Assembly (NCBI RefSeq): GCF_004365655.1
Contig: NZ_SOEO01000001.1
Coordinates: 1,302,001-1,366,000, forward strand
DNA from: Epilithonimonas xixisoli
GTDB taxonomy: Bacteria > Bacteroidota > Bacteroidia > Flavobacteriales > Weeksellaceae
Direction of reading: 5' to 3'
Length of the DNA: 64,000 nt
A program made the position numbers and the translations under genes. The notes under the pieces were generated by a model that had not been told where the DNA came from, did no database searches, and saw only the letters and a list, made by a program, of their open reading frames with translations. Positions 1 to 8,998 of this stretch are shown here, in pieces; the stretch's first letter is position 1, and each line of letters starts with the position of its first letter.

Positions 1-687
1 GAGTTCATTGTCGCATTGATAGCAATTGTTGCCATTACAACCGTGCTTTTGGTGTTCCAAATGGGACAGCCGAGAATCTGGATGGCAATGTCGCGTGATG
101 GGCTTTTACCAAAGAAATTTCAGGAAGTTCATCCAACTAAAAAAATCCCGTCTTTTGCAACCATCATCACAGGAATTGTAGTGGGTGTTCCCATCTTGTT
201 TACAGACAAATCTTTCATTCTGGATTTTACAAGTATCGGAACTATTTTCGCTTTTGTTCTGGTTTGTGGCGGCGTTCTGTTGCTTCCAAACAAAGAAAAA
301 GTGAAAGGAAGATTTCATTTGCCTTATATTAATGGGAAGTTCATTTTCCCTTTGATCTTCATTGGCGGATTGGTATTTTTCTATTTTTATCAGCCAGAGT
401 TTTTTCACAATTTAACCAACTTCAGTGATCCAAAAGAAGGTGAATTCCGTTTGGCAATCATCGTTTATATTATTATTAATTTGATTCTATGCGTCTTGAC
501 ATTCATCAAAAATTTATCATTAATTCCTTTGATTGGTCTTAGCTCTTGTATTTATCTTTTGACGGGAATGAGCCACAACAATTGGTTCTGGTTTGGACTA
601 TGGTTTGCTATAGGCTTGGTAATCTATTTCATTTACGGATACAAAAACAGCAAACTTGGAAAAGCTTCTCAAAATGCTAATTCTTAG
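1..687 (+). CDS. APC-family amino acid permease, C-terminal part
   Basis: This is the 3' end of a gene that enters from the left edge; the frame is open from base 1, so the first ATG-like codon is not the start. The 228 visible residues hold about six hydrophobic segments and the loop GQPRIWMAMSRDGLLP, which is characteristic of cationic amino acid transporters of the APC superfamily (YfnA/CAT type). Such proteins import amino acids across the inner membrane by proton or sodium symport. The tail ends in a short basic stretch. Substrate cannot be told from this fragment. A sensor kinase starts 33 bases downstream on the same strand, but a functional link is not implied. Confidence 0.85.
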   Translation, partial: EFIVALIAIVAITTVLLVFQMGQPRIWMAMSRDGLLPKKFQEVHPTKKIPSFATIITGIVVGVPILFTDKSFILDFTSIGTIFAFVLVCGGVLLLPNKEKVKGRFHLPYINGKFIFPLIFIGGLVFFYFYQPEFFHNLTNFSDPKEGEFRLAIIVYIIINLILCVLTFIKNLSLIPLIGLSSCIYLLTGMSHNNWFWFGLWFAIGLVIYFIYGYKNSKLGKASQNANS

Positions 688-720
688 ACAGAAATGGATT
701 AAAGATTCGAATTATCATTA

Positions 721-2583
721 ATGAAAAATTTTATAAAAACTAATATTTCTCAAGAGTCCTTAGCCGTTTTGCTGACTCAAGCTCCGATTGCGCTTTCCAT
801 GCTGATGGGCGATGATTTTATGATTCAGGTTGCAAATCCACAAATACTGAAACTTTGGGGGAAAGAGCGGGAAATCATAGGACTTAGATTGATTGATGCT
901 TTACCTGAAATCAAAGATCAACCCTTCATTGATATTCTGACCAATGTAAAAAAGACCGGAAAACCTTACAAAGGTTACAAACATCTGGCTTACATCGAAA
1001 GAAATGGTGTAACAGAGGAATGCTATTTCGATTTTATTTATGCTCCAATTTACAATGATGACCAATCCGAAATCATTGGAGTAAGCGTCGTGGCAACGGA
1101 AACTACAGAACAAGTTTTAGCAGAAAGAAAGTTAGCCGAAACGGAATACAAATTCGAAAATCTCATCAAGGAATCCGACTACGCCATTGCCATCTACAAA
1201 GGTGAAGATTTCATCATCGATATGGCAAATGATAAGATGCTGAAGACCTGGGGAAAAGACAAATCCATCATCGGAAAAAGAATTGAAGAAGGAATCCCGG
1301 AACTCGTTGGGCAGGCATTTTTGGGGCTTTTAAAGAATGTTTACGAATCTGGGAAAACGTATTCCGCTAAGGAAGACCGAGCAGATCTCGTAGTCGATGG
1401 GCAGTTGCAGACTTTCTATTACAATTTTTCCTATCAACCACTGAAAAATCACAACGGCGAGGTTTATGCCATTGCCAATGTGGCTGTAGATGTTACAGAT
1501 GTGGTTTTGGCAAAAGAAGAATTGCATAAAAATCAAGAAAAATACAGAAATCTTGCAGACAGTCTTCCAATCATCATCTGGACAGCCGACAAAGATGGAA
1601 AGATTGATTATTATAACAAAAAATGGTACGACTATACAGGTTTTGAAGGGATTGACACCCGTGAAAAAGCGTCACACAAAATTTTACACCCCGACGATAC
1701 CATTCGCGCCATCAACCTTTGGGAAGTAAGCAAAAAAAACAAATCTGGCTACGAGATAGAATATCAATTTAAAAATTACAAAAAAGAAAACTCCTACGAA
1801 TGGTTTCTCGGCCGTGCTGTTCCTATAAAAGATCAAAACGATGAAATCACCCAATGGATTGGGACTTGTACAGACATCAATGAGTTCAAACAATTTCAGC
1901 AACAGAAAGACAACTTCCTGGGAATCGCCAGCCACGAACTTAAAACACCACTGACGAGTCTGAAACTCTATTCTCAGTTTCTTGAAAAAAATCTAAGAAA
2001 ACAAAACGATGATAAAAATGCCGATGTCGCCCGAAAAATGGACGATCAAATCAACAAACTCACTGGGCTTGTAAATGATTTGCTGGATGTAACAAAAATC
2101 CAGAACGGAAAGATACTTCTTAATAAATCTGATTTTAATTTTGATGAGCTTGTGAAAGAAATCATCGAAGAAGAGCAGATGAATACAAATCACAAAATCC
2201 ATCTCGAAGCAGAAAATGTGGGTAACGTTTTTGGAGACCGACACCGAATTTCGCAAGTGATGAGCAACCTGATCAGCAATGCTATCAAATACTCTCCAAA
2301 CGCTGATAAAATACAGATTACCAAAAAATTAACCTCAGAAAACCAAATTCTTTTCTGCGTCAAAGATTACGGAATAGGAATTCCGCAGGACAAGCAGGAC
2401 AAAGTTTTTGAACAATACTACAGAGTCAGCGGAAGCAAAGAACATACATTTCCTGGTCTCGGATTGGGACTTTATATCTCTTCCGAAATTATAAAACGCA
2501 GCGGTGGCAGGATTTTTGTAAATTCAGTCGAAGGAAAAGGTTCGGATTTTTGTTTTGAGATTCCGAAAACTGATAACCAATAA
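721..2583 (+). CDS. PAS-domain sensor histidine kinase
   Basis: This is a 620-residue cytoplasmic sensor kinase. I see no membrane segment. Three PAS modules run at about 15-135, 145-265 and 275-395; the first two resemble each other (ALPEIKDQPF and GIPELVGQAF). A HisKA domain follows with the phosphoacceptor motif FLGIASHELKTPL (His405), and then a HATPase_c domain with the N-box (SNLISNAIKYSP), G1 box (DYGIGIP) and G2 box (GLGLGLYIS). A single-domain response regulator begins 17 bases downstream, so the two very probably form a phosphorelay pair. The PAS domains could sense redox, light or small ligands; no cofactor-binding residue is recognisable. The ATG start follows the permease by 33 bases. 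Confidence 0.93.
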   Translation: MKNFIKTNISQESLAVLLTQAPIALSMLMGDDFMIQVANPQILKLWGKEREIIGLRLIDALPEIKDQPFIDILTNVKKTGKPYKGYKHLAYIERNGVTEECYFDFIYAPIYNDDQSEIIGVSVVATETTEQVLAERKLAETEYKFENLIKESDYAIAIYKGEDFIIDMANDKMLKTWGKDKSIIGKRIEEGIPELVGQAFLGLLKNVYESGKTYSAKEDRADLVVDGQLQTFYYNFSYQPLKNHNGEVYAIANVAVDVTDVVLAKEELHKNQEKYRNLADSLPIIIWTADKDGKIDYYNKKWYDYTGFEGIDTREKASHKILHPDDTIRAINLWEVSKKNKSGYEIEYQFKNYKKENSYEWFLGRAVPIKDQNDEITQWIGTCTDINEFKQFQQQKDNFLGIASHELKTPLTSLKLYSQFLEKNLRKQNDDKNADVARKMDDQINKLTGLVNDLLDVTKIQNGKILLNKSDFNFDELVKEIIEEEQMNTNHKIHLEAENVGNVFGDRHRISQVMSNLISNAIKYSPNADKIQITKKLTSENQILFCVKDYGIGIPQDKQDKVFEQYYRVSGSKEHTFPGLGLGLYISSEIIKRSGGRIFVNSVEGKGSDFCFEIPKTDNQ

Positions 2584-2600
2584 CATATAGCTTAGAAAAA

Positions 2601-2981
2601 ATGCATAATTCAAAAAAAATAGTAGTCGTAGATGACAGTCCGGCAATTTTAGATTCAGTAAAATTGATGTTAGATATGGAAGGTTTTGAAGTTTCAAATT
2701 ACGAACGTGGAACAGATATGTTTAATTCACTATTAGAGACTTCTACCAAGCCAGACGTGATATTGATGGATATGTGGCTTTCTGGAGAAGATGGTCGCGA
2801 TATTTGCAAAATGATAAAAGCACATCAGGATTTCAAAGATATTCCTGTGGTGATAATGTCTGCTAGCCGAGGTTTAGGAGATTCTGCCATAGAAAGTGGT
2901 GCAATCGATTTCATTCCAAAACCTTTTGACTTGGGAGAAATTGTTGAAAAAATAAGATATTATTCTGAAAGACAAGCATAA
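2601..2981 (+). CDS. Single-domain response regulator (receiver only)
   Basis: These 126 residues form one CheY-like receiver domain with no output domain. The acidic pair Asp11/Asp12, phosphoacceptor Asp57 (in VILMDMWLSG), the SAS switch residues at 87-89 and Lys107 (FIPKPF) are all in place, so phosphorylation should be possible. It starts 17 bases after the PAS histidine kinase and is probably its direct partner. Without an output domain it must act by protein contact or by passing phosphate on to another component. A hairpin with a T-run follows and probably ends the two-gene transcript. Confidence 0.93.
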   Translation: MHNSKKIVVVDDSPAILDSVKLMLDMEGFEVSNYERGTDMFNSLLETSTKPDVILMDMWLSGEDGRDICKMIKAHQDFKDIPVVIMSASRGLGDSAIESGAIDFIPKPFDLGEIVEKIRYYSERQA

Positions 2982-3000
2982 TTTCTTAAAATAGAATATT

Positions 3001-3030
3001 AGCAATTTGAAATTTTCAAGTTGCTTTTTT
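3001..3030 (+). terminator. Rho-independent terminator after response regulator
   Basis: Arms AGCAATTTGAA (3001-3011) and TTCAAGTTGCT (3015-3025) pair with one mismatch and are followed by a T-run. It lies 20 bases after the receiver gene stop codon. Confidence 0.75.
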
Positions 3031-3076
3031 TTCATTAATTTCAATAAGAATCACACTTTATTTTTCTGATAATTCC

Positions 3077-3084
3077 TAAATTTG
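3077..3084 (+). promoter_or_regulatory. -7 element TAAATTTG for aroE
   Basis: The sequence matches the Bacteroidota -7 consensus TAnnTTTG exactly and ends only four bases before the aroE ATG. No convincing TTG -33 element lies 19-21 bases upstream. If used, transcription would begin at or next to the start codon. Confidence 0.5.
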
Positions 3085-3088
3085 AATT

Positions 3089-3814
3089 ATGGAAAAAAAG
3101 GAATTCGGATTACTTGGGAAAAACATTTCTTACTCATTCTCTAAAAAATATTTTGAGGAGAAATTTAAAAAATTATTCTTACAAAATCACAGCTACAACT
3201 TCTTTGATATTTCGGAAATTGAAAGCGTAAATTCAGTTTTTGAAAACCAAAATTTGGCGGGCATTAATGTCACAATTCCTTACAAACAATCGGTAATTCC
3301 TTTCCTGGATGACCTGAGTGATGAAGCATCAAAAATTGGCGCAGTCAATTGTATCAGCTTTCAAAATGGTAAAAAAATTGGTTACAATACAGATGCTTTC
3401 GGGTTTGAAAAAACATTACTCATCAACAAAAAAGAACATCACAAAAAGGCTTTAATTCTTGGCGATGGTGGCGCTGCAAAAGCTGTGAGATATATTCTTG
3501 AAAAGCATAACGTTGAGCACCAAACTGTTTCCCGAAAGTCCGAAATTAATTTTGAAAATCTATCGGAAGAATTGGTAAGAGATTCATTGTTAATTATCCA
3601 AACTACGCCAGTCGGCACTTTCCCAAATGTGGATGATTCTGTCCCATTTCCATTTGATGAGATTACGGACAAACATTACGTTATTGATTTGATTTACAAT
3701 CCATCCGAAACCGCTTTCCTTAGAAAATCTGCAGAAAAAGGAGCGACGACTTTGAATGGTTTTTATATGCTGGAGCAACAGGCTGAGAAGGCTTGGGCGA
3801 TTTGGAAGAGTTGA
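3089..3814 (+). CDS. aroE: Shikimate dehydrogenase
   Basis: This 241-residue enzyme reduces 3-dehydroshikimate to shikimate with NADPH in aromatic amino acid and chorismate synthesis; chorismate also feeds the menaquinone genes near 53 kb. The N-terminal substrate domain has GLLGKNISYSFS and the catalytic lysine Lys66 in NVTIPYK. The catalytic Asp102 is in GYNTDAFGF. The Rossmann motif ILGDGGAAKAV lies near 123-133, and the C-terminal GFYMLEQQAEKAW is typical of the family. Length is slightly short, as is usual for flavobacterial AroE. It is monocistronic or reads into the small membrane protein that begins 17 bases later. Confidence 0.95.
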   Translation: MEKKEFGLLGKNISYSFSKKYFEEKFKKLFLQNHSYNFFDISEIESVNSVFENQNLAGINVTIPYKQSVIPFLDDLSDEASKIGAVNCISFQNGKKIGYNTDAFGFEKTLLINKKEHHKKALILGDGGAAKAVRYILEKHNVEHQTVSRKSEINFENLSEELVRDSLLIIQTTPVGTFPNVDDSVPFPFDEITDKHYVIDLIYNPSETAFLRKSAEKGATTLNGFYMLEQQAEKAWAIWKS

Positions 3815-3831
3815 ATCAAAATCGTAAAAAG

Positions 3832-4383
3832 ATGAATGTTAAACTTATTGAATTTTTTAAAGAAAATAAAAACCTAATTATCATATATATAATTTTTGGT
3901 ATTTTATTTTTTTTCATAAGTCCTGCACAAAAAAGGTATTATTTTGAAAATGACATTAATCGTTTTGACGATAATTTTTACTTGAGCTTTTCAGTTTATT
4001 CGATTCTATTCATATTACTGATTGTTTTAATCGTAAGTATCATAAAAAAAATTGCGATAAAAAATATACTATTCCATCTTTGTAGAACATTAATTCTTTC
4101 CTGCCTACTTTTTATTTTTTGCCACACAACTATATTATCCTTATTACTTTTAGCAAACAGAATTAACAGTAAAGGAACTGAAATAAAGCACTATAAAATT
4201 ATTTACATTACTAATGACAAATATTTATCAGCTTTCAACATCAATAATGACAAAGATATCATTGATCAAAATGATTATTTAAAATATTCTGTCAAGGATA
4301 AAATTGAGAATTTAACAGTTGGAGATACCTTAAGTATAGAAATGCAAAAAGGATTATTTGGTGTAAATTATTTTAATAAATAA
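3832..4383 (+). CDS. Hypothetical membrane protein
   Basis: I do not recognise this 183-residue protein. Three hydrophobic helices (about 14-32, 50-70 and 80-105) are followed by a soluble C-terminal part of about 75 residues. The frame is open upstream into aroE, but the ATG at 3832, 17 bases after the aroE stop, is preferred because it avoids overlap and begins just before the first helix. Codon use is very AT-rich compared with aroE. Its 3' end overlaps the convergent glycosylase gene by 16 bases. No function is proposed. Confidence 0.65.
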   Translation: MNVKLIEFFKENKNLIIIYIIFGILFFFISPAQKRYYFENDINRFDDNFYLSFSVYSILFILLIVLIVSIIKKIAIKNILFHLCRTLILSCLLFIFCHTTILSLLLLANRINSKGTEIKHYKIIYITNDKYLSAFNINNDKDIIDQNDYLKYSVKDKIENLTVGDTLSIEMQKGLFGVNYFNK

Positions 4384-4859
4384 TCTATAATCACTTTCCA
4401 ACTCTCCAATTTCTCCTCAAACTTCACAGTATGAAGCGGACTTGTAGACGGTAAAACCACAATTGGAATTTTGAAGTTTTTACCTAGAATTTTTACAAGA
4501 TTCTTGTAAGATTTTTGTCCGTTGCAAAATATTATTTTAATATTCGGATGATTTTCAATCAATTGCGAAATATCATTATCAATTTCTGATTTGATTTCGG
4601 TATCAAGACTACCCTTTCTTTCACAACTTTCTATGACATCCCAAAGTGCAATATTATTTTGCTTGATGAGATTGATTCTTGTCTCATAATCATTAGAAAA
4701 TTCCGAATCAAAAAGATGAAACATAATTTTCCAAAACTGATTCTGCGGAAAAGCATAATATTGATTCATCTCCAAAGACTTCGCACCAGGCATCGATCCA
4801 AGAATTAATATTTGGGAATTATCATATACAATTGGTGGGAAAGAGTTAATTCTGTTCAT
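4368..4859 (-). CDS. DNA-deoxyinosine (hypoxanthine) glycosylase, UDG superfamily
   Basis: This 163-residue protein belongs to the uracil-DNA glycosylase superfamily. It has the motif ILGSMPGAKSLEMNQYYAFPQN near the N terminus, where the Tyr-Tyr-Ala-x-Pro-x-Asn-x-Phe-W arrangement marks the DNA-deoxyinosine glycosylase branch, and STSPLHT near the C terminus as the second active-site loop. It would remove deaminated adenine (hypoxanthine) from DNA as the first step of base excision repair. The single-domain size matches the family. Its stop codon region overlaps the convergent membrane-protein gene by 16 bases. Confidence 0.85.
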   Translation of the reverse strand: MNRINSFPPIVYDNSQILILGSMPGAKSLEMNQYYAFPQNQFWKIMFHLFDSEFSNDYETRINLIKQNNIALWDVIESCERKGSLDTEIKSEIDNDISQLIENHPNIKIIFCNGQKSYKNLVKILGKNFKIPIVVLPSTSPLHTVKFEEKLESWKVIIDYLLK

Positions 4860-4873
4860 TTAATTTTAATTGT

Positions 4874-4949
4874 CTTCGAGAGCCTCAGACTGACAACGCT
4901 CAAATATAAATAGTTAAATATTAGAGATGTCACACTGAGCTTGTCGAAG
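4874..4949. repeat. Inverted repeat of the CTGAGC..GTCGAAG family
   Basis: CTTCGAGAGCCTCAG (4874-4888) and CTGAGCTTGTCGAAG (4935-4949) are imperfect inverted arms. Related sequences occur at 9723-9793, 22203-22222 and 40645-40696 in this window. Confidence 0.7.
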
Positions 4950-4962
4950 TGTATTAAGATAG

Positions 4963-6336
4963 CTACTTCAAATTATCCAAAACTTTAAACAACGCATTGC
5001 TAATACTTCCACCTTGATAATTATTCAAAATCACAGAGAATACGTAATTCTTCCCACTTTTAGAAGTATGATAACCTGCAAAAGATTTGCTGTCTTTTAT
5101 CGTTCCGCTTTTCATTTTGATGCCGTTTTGCGTCGGAAATCCTTCATAAAAAACATCGAAGTAATTTTGTTTTTTAGCATACAGCAAAGCTTGAACTTGT
5201 GCTTTTGCCGAAACATAATTTTGTGGTGAAAGTCCGCTTCCATCAGCAAAATTAATCATCATTGGATTGATGCCTTTTGATTTCCAGAAGTCTTTTAAAA
5301 AATCAATTCCGGTTTCGAAAGTTGGGTTATTCCGCTTTTCTTTTGCCATTGTTTTGATGAGCGTTTCACCGTAAAGGTTTACACTTTTTCGCAAAAACCA
5401 ATATACGATTTTGTCTAGCGTTGGCGATTTATACTCAAAAATCACATTTGAAGTTGGCGCTTTTGAAATGGATTTCCCATTTAACTTTTCATTATAATAA
5501 GAAGTTACTTTTCCCGAAACCAAGATTCCATTTTCTTCAAGTATTTTTTTGATTTCAATCGCTAACTGTATTGGTGGATTGGGTGTTGCACCAGAAACAG
5601 TTGTTACTTTTCCAACTGGTAATATTCCATTGATCATCGCCGAATTGGAATGTGGTGCAGTGAAAATCAAGCTTTGGTCGGAGTTTCCGCCGGTTTTCAA
5701 TTCATTAATCCAATCTACATTTTCCAAATCATAAGAATAACTTTTAATTTGATTTCCATTAATATTAATATCAAACTGATTCTCTTTCCAATTCACGCCA
5801 AATGTTCCCGCACCGTAATAATTTCCCAAATCGTTCCAAGGCCAGCCGCCAGGCGTACTTTGAAAATCGAAATAAGAATCATCCACAATCAAATTTCCAG
5901 AGATTTTTTTGATACCCGATTTCTTGATGGCTTCTATTAATTTTTGCTTGAAATTCTCAGGCTTGTAACCTTCAAATCGCCAACTTCCCAAAGTCGGATC
6001 ACCGTTTGAAGTAATGTAAAAATCGCCATCCAGATTGCCATTCGATATTTTACCCGAATAGGAAGCCGTTGTTTTGAACTGAAAATCTTTTCCCAGAGTT
6101 TCCAACGCTGTGATTGACGTGAAAATCTTCTGTGTACTTGCGGTAGAAAGTCCTTTGCTTCCATTGAATTCATAAACCAAATTTCCTTTTTCATCCGAAA
6201 CATAAAAAGACAGATTCGCCGATAAAGCGTTGGAAGTTGACATCATTTCTTTCACAGATTTCTCCAACTCAGCAGAAACCGATTGTGAGAAAAAAATTTG
6301 GGAAATAATCAATGGAATTAAAAAGAAAGTTTTCAT
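4963..6336 (-). CDS. dacB: D-alanyl-D-alanine carboxypeptidase/endopeptidase (PBP4 family)
   Basis: This 457-residue periplasmic enzyme (peptidase family S13) trims or cleaves peptidoglycan cross-links. A signal peptide occupies residues 1-22. The three penicillin-binding motifs are present: STQK with nucleophile Ser67 and Lys70, SGLSPQN (SxN-type) near 377, and MKSGT (KTG-type, with Ser replacing Thr) near 418. The long insertion between the first and second motifs is typical of PBP4. It is preceded by a 150-base AT-rich gap and followed by the intergenic inverted repeat at 4874-4949, and appears to be transcribed alone. Confidence 0.93.
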   Translation of the reverse strand: MKTFFLIPLIISQIFFSQSVSAELEKSVKEMMSTSNALSANLSFYVSDEKGNLVYEFNGSKGLSTASTQKIFTSITALETLGKDFQFKTTASYSGKISNGNLDGDFYITSNGDPTLGSWRFEGYKPENFKQKLIEAIKKSGIKKISGNLIVDDSYFDFQSTPGGWPWNDLGNYYGAGTFGVNWKENQFDININGNQIKSYSYDLENVDWINELKTGGNSDQSLIFTAPHSNSAMINGILPVGKVTTVSGATPNPPIQLAIEIKKILEENGILVSGKVTSYYNEKLNGKSISKAPTSNVIFEYKSPTLDKIVYWFLRKSVNLYGETLIKTMAKEKRNNPTFETGIDFLKDFWKSKGINPMMINFADGSGLSPQNYVSAKAQVQALLYAKKQNYFDVFYEGFPTQNGIKMKSGTIKDSKSFAGYHTSKSGKNYVFSVILNNYQGGSISNALFKVLDNLK

Positions 6337-6491
6337 TCGGATTTTTTATCAAAACTAATGATTTTTGCACTCAAAGTCAAGATTTAAAACTTCCAATATT
6401 TCTATGCAAACAACACTTAAATTCGTGTTAAAAACCAAAACATCTTTCATCAAAAAAACTTAAATAATTAACTTTGATAAAAATCAAGATT

Positions 6492-7127
6492 ATGCCGAAG
6501 AAAAACAGAAAGCAAGAAGAATTTTACAACGTCATCACACACGGTTTGGGCGTAGTTTTGTCTGTCGTAGCTTTGATTCTGATGATTTATTATTCGGTCA
6601 TCAGTGAGAATATGATTGCAGTTGCTTCTTCTTTGATTTTCGGAATTAGTTTGACACTACTCTATTCTGCTTCAACCGTTTACCACGCTGTTTACAGACT
6701 AAAGTGGAAAAAAATCTGCCAAAAAATAGATCATCTCAGCATCTACGTTTTGATTGCAGGAACTTATACGCCTGTTGCTTTGCTCGGACTGAAAGGCGCT
6801 TGGGGCTGGAGTATGTTTGGGGTGATTTGGGGAATGGCTTTGATTGGATTTATTTTTAAATTCTCACCACTACGAAACAATGAGAAGATTTCACTTTCAC
6901 TCTACGCTTTGATGGGCTGGGCTTCAATTATCGCCATCAAACCGATGATTGAGAATCTATCAACCGGCGCATTATCATTGATTATTCTTGGCGGATTGTG
7001 TTACACTTTTGGAATTTATTTTTATGCTAAAGACAGAAAACCATACTATCATCCGATTTGGCATCTTTTCGTTTTGGGTGGAAGCATTCTTCATTTTTGT
7101 GCTATTTTCTTTTTCATTCTCCCTTAA
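6492..7127 (+). CDS. trhA: Hemolysin III / TrhA (PAQR-like) membrane protein
   Basis: This 211-residue protein has seven predicted membrane helices and the conserved metal-site histidines of the hemolysin III/PAQR family: FYNVITHGLG near the N terminus, STVYHA after helix 2, and PIWHLFVLGGSILHF at the C terminus. Members are integral inner-membrane proteins linked to membrane-fluidity control. Despite the name, haemolysis is not the expected role. The open frame begins earlier at a TTG, but the ATG at 6492, in front of MPKKNRKQEEFYN, is the better start. It stands alone between a divergent dacB and pruA. Confidence 0.9.
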   Translation: MPKKNRKQEEFYNVITHGLGVVLSVVALILMIYYSVISENMIAVASSLIFGISLTLLYSASTVYHAVYRLKWKKICQKIDHLSIYVLIAGTYTPVALLGLKGAWGWSMFGVIWGMALIGFIFKFSPLRNNEKISLSLYALMGWASIIAIKPMIENLSTGALSLIILGGLCYTFGIYFYAKDRKPYYHPIWHLFVLGGSILHFCAIFFFILP

Positions 7128-7300
7128 ATGTTTTGCATTAATGTAAAATCTGTAAAAATTATTGAATTAAATTATCGATAATAAATTATATATTTTTGAA
7201 ACTTTAACAAAACCTATCCACTTGTTAAATTTACAAAGTATTATTCTTCAACAACTTAAAGACAGCTTAAAATCTCTCTTAATAAAAGAAACCGATTCAA

Positions 7301-7331
7301 TTGCGGTTCTGAAATCCTTATTGTAAATTTG
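7301..7331 (+). promoter_or_regulatory. pruA promoter (TTG-N20-TAAATTTG)
   Basis: TTG at 7301-7303 and TAAATTTG at 7324-7331, spaced by 20 bases, match the Bacteroidota housekeeping sigma consensus. The expected start is near 7338, leaving a leader of about 15 bases before the pruA ATG. Confidence 0.75.
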
Positions 7332-7353
7332 TAAAAATCAAAAATTAAAATAT

Positions 7354-8979
7354 ATGTCTAAAGCCATTTCTCAAGTGCCTTTTGCACAAAATGAACCCGT
7401 AAATTCTTATGTTCCTGGTTCTGACGAGGTAAAAAGCCTGATTGCCACCTATAAAAAAATGTGGAAAGAAAAAACCGAAATCCCAATGGTAATCGGTGGA
7501 AAAGATATTAAAACAGATAAAAAAGTACAATTAAGTTCTCCTCAGAACCACAAACACGATTGCGGATTCTATTACGAAGGCGATATGTCCCACGTTGACA
7601 GCGCTATCGAATCTGCTCTTGCCGCAAAATCAAAATGGAATGCATTGGGCTGGGAACACAGAGCAGCAATCTTCTTGAAAGCGGCTGACCTTTTGGCTGG
7701 ACCATACAGAGATGTAATCAACGCAGCAACGATGATCGGACAGTCCAAAAACGTTCATCAAGCAGAGATTGACGCGGCTTGCGAATTCATAGATTTCTTG
7801 CGTTTCAATGTAGAGTTTATGACCGATCTTTATTCTGAGCAACCAGTTTCTGACGCCGGAATTTGGAACCGCGTGGAGTACAGACCTTTGGAAGGTTTCT
7901 GTTTCGCAGTTACGCCTTTCAACTTTACGGCAATTGCCGGAAACTTGCCAGCTTGTATGGCGATGATGGGAAATGTTGTCGTTTGGAAACCATCTGACAA
8001 ACAAATCTACTCTGCAAAAGTCATTATGGACGTGTTGAAGGAAGCTGGACTTCCGGATGGCGTTATCAATATGATTTTCACGGACGGAAAAGAAACGGCT
8101 GAAAAAGTTTTGGCTCATCCAGAATTTGCAGGTCTGCATTTTACAGGTTCTACCAAGGTTTTCCAAGGAATGTGGAAAATGATTGGCGACAATATTCACA
8201 ACTATAAATCTTACCCAAGAATCGTTGGAGAAACGGGTGGAAAAGACTTCGTAATGGTACATCCATCTGCAAATGTTGAAGCTGTTGCAACAGGTTTGGT
8301 AAGAGGTGCTTTCGAATATCAAGGACAAAAATGTTCTGCAGCGTCCAGAGCTTATGTTCCAAAATCACTTTGGAATGAAGTGAAAGCGGTGATGGAAGCT
8401 CAAATCAAAACGATTAAAATCGGTTCTCCAGAAGATCCATCAAACTTCGTGAATGCAGTGATCGACAAGAATTCTTTCGAAAAATGCAAAGGCTATATCG
8501 ACAGAGCTGAAGCAGCAAACGACGCAACAGTGGTGATTGGAGGAAAATATGACGATAAGAAAGGCTGGTTCGTCCATCCAACTGTTATCGAAACTATCAA
8601 TCCTTATTACGAAAGTATTGTTGAGGAAATCTTCGGACCAATCCTGACTGTTTTTGTTTATGAAGATGAAAACTGGGCAGACACTTTGAAATTGGTTGAC
8701 ACTTCGACGCAATATTCTTTGACAGGTTCGATTTTCGCACAAGACAGATACGCAATTGATGAGGCTTACAAAGCTTTGGAAAACGCCTCTGGAAACTTCT
8801 ACATCAACGACAAACCTACGGGCGCAGTGGTTGGTCAGCAACCTTTCGGCGGTTCTAGAGCATCAGGAACTAATGACAAAGCAGGTTCTAAAATGAACTT
8901 GACGCGTTGGGTTTCCGTTCGCAGTATCAAGGAAACTTTTGTCTCTCCAAAAGATTACAAATATCCTTACTTAGGATAA
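7354..8979 (+). CDS. pruA: L-glutamate gamma-semialdehyde (1-pyrroline-5-carboxylate) dehydrogenase
   Basis: This 541-residue aldehyde dehydrogenase oxidises glutamate gamma-semialdehyde to glutamate with NAD+, the second step of proline breakdown. The general base Glu293 (GETGGKDF) and nucleophile Cys327 (GQKCSAASR) are both in place. The long N-terminal arm and the C-terminal GGSRASGTNDKAGS oligomerisation segment match the stand-alone PruA family. The first enzyme of the pathway, proline dehydrogenase, is encoded 4.6 kb downstream on the other strand, so the pathway is split rather than fused as in PutA. It has its own promoter and is probably monocistronic. Confidence 0.96.
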   Translation: MSKAISQVPFAQNEPVNSYVPGSDEVKSLIATYKKMWKEKTEIPMVIGGKDIKTDKKVQLSSPQNHKHDCGFYYEGDMSHVDSAIESALAAKSKWNALGWEHRAAIFLKAADLLAGPYRDVINAATMIGQSKNVHQAEIDAACEFIDFLRFNVEFMTDLYSEQPVSDAGIWNRVEYRPLEGFCFAVTPFNFTAIAGNLPACMAMMGNVVVWKPSDKQIYSAKVIMDVLKEAGLPDGVINMIFTDGKETAEKVLAHPEFAGLHFTGSTKVFQGMWKMIGDNIHNYKSYPRIVGETGGKDFVMVHPSANVEAVATGLVRGAFEYQGQKCSAASRAYVPKSLWNEVKAVMEAQIKTIKIGSPEDPSNFVNAVIDKNSFEKCKGYIDRAEAANDATVVIGGKYDDKKGWFVHPTVIETINPYYESIVEEIFGPILTVFVYEDENWADTLKLVDTSTQYSLTGSIFAQDRYAIDEAYKALENASGNFYINDKPTGAVVGQQPFGGSRASGTNDKAGSKMNLTRWVSVRSIKETFVSPKDYKYPYLG

Positions 8980-8998
8980 TCTTTAAATAAAATAAGTC

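Noticed and set aside
7630-8328. 232-codon open frame on the minus strand opposite pruA
   Set aside because: It lies wholly inside the pruA coding region, has Cys/Trp/His-rich low-quality sequence and no promoter or signature.
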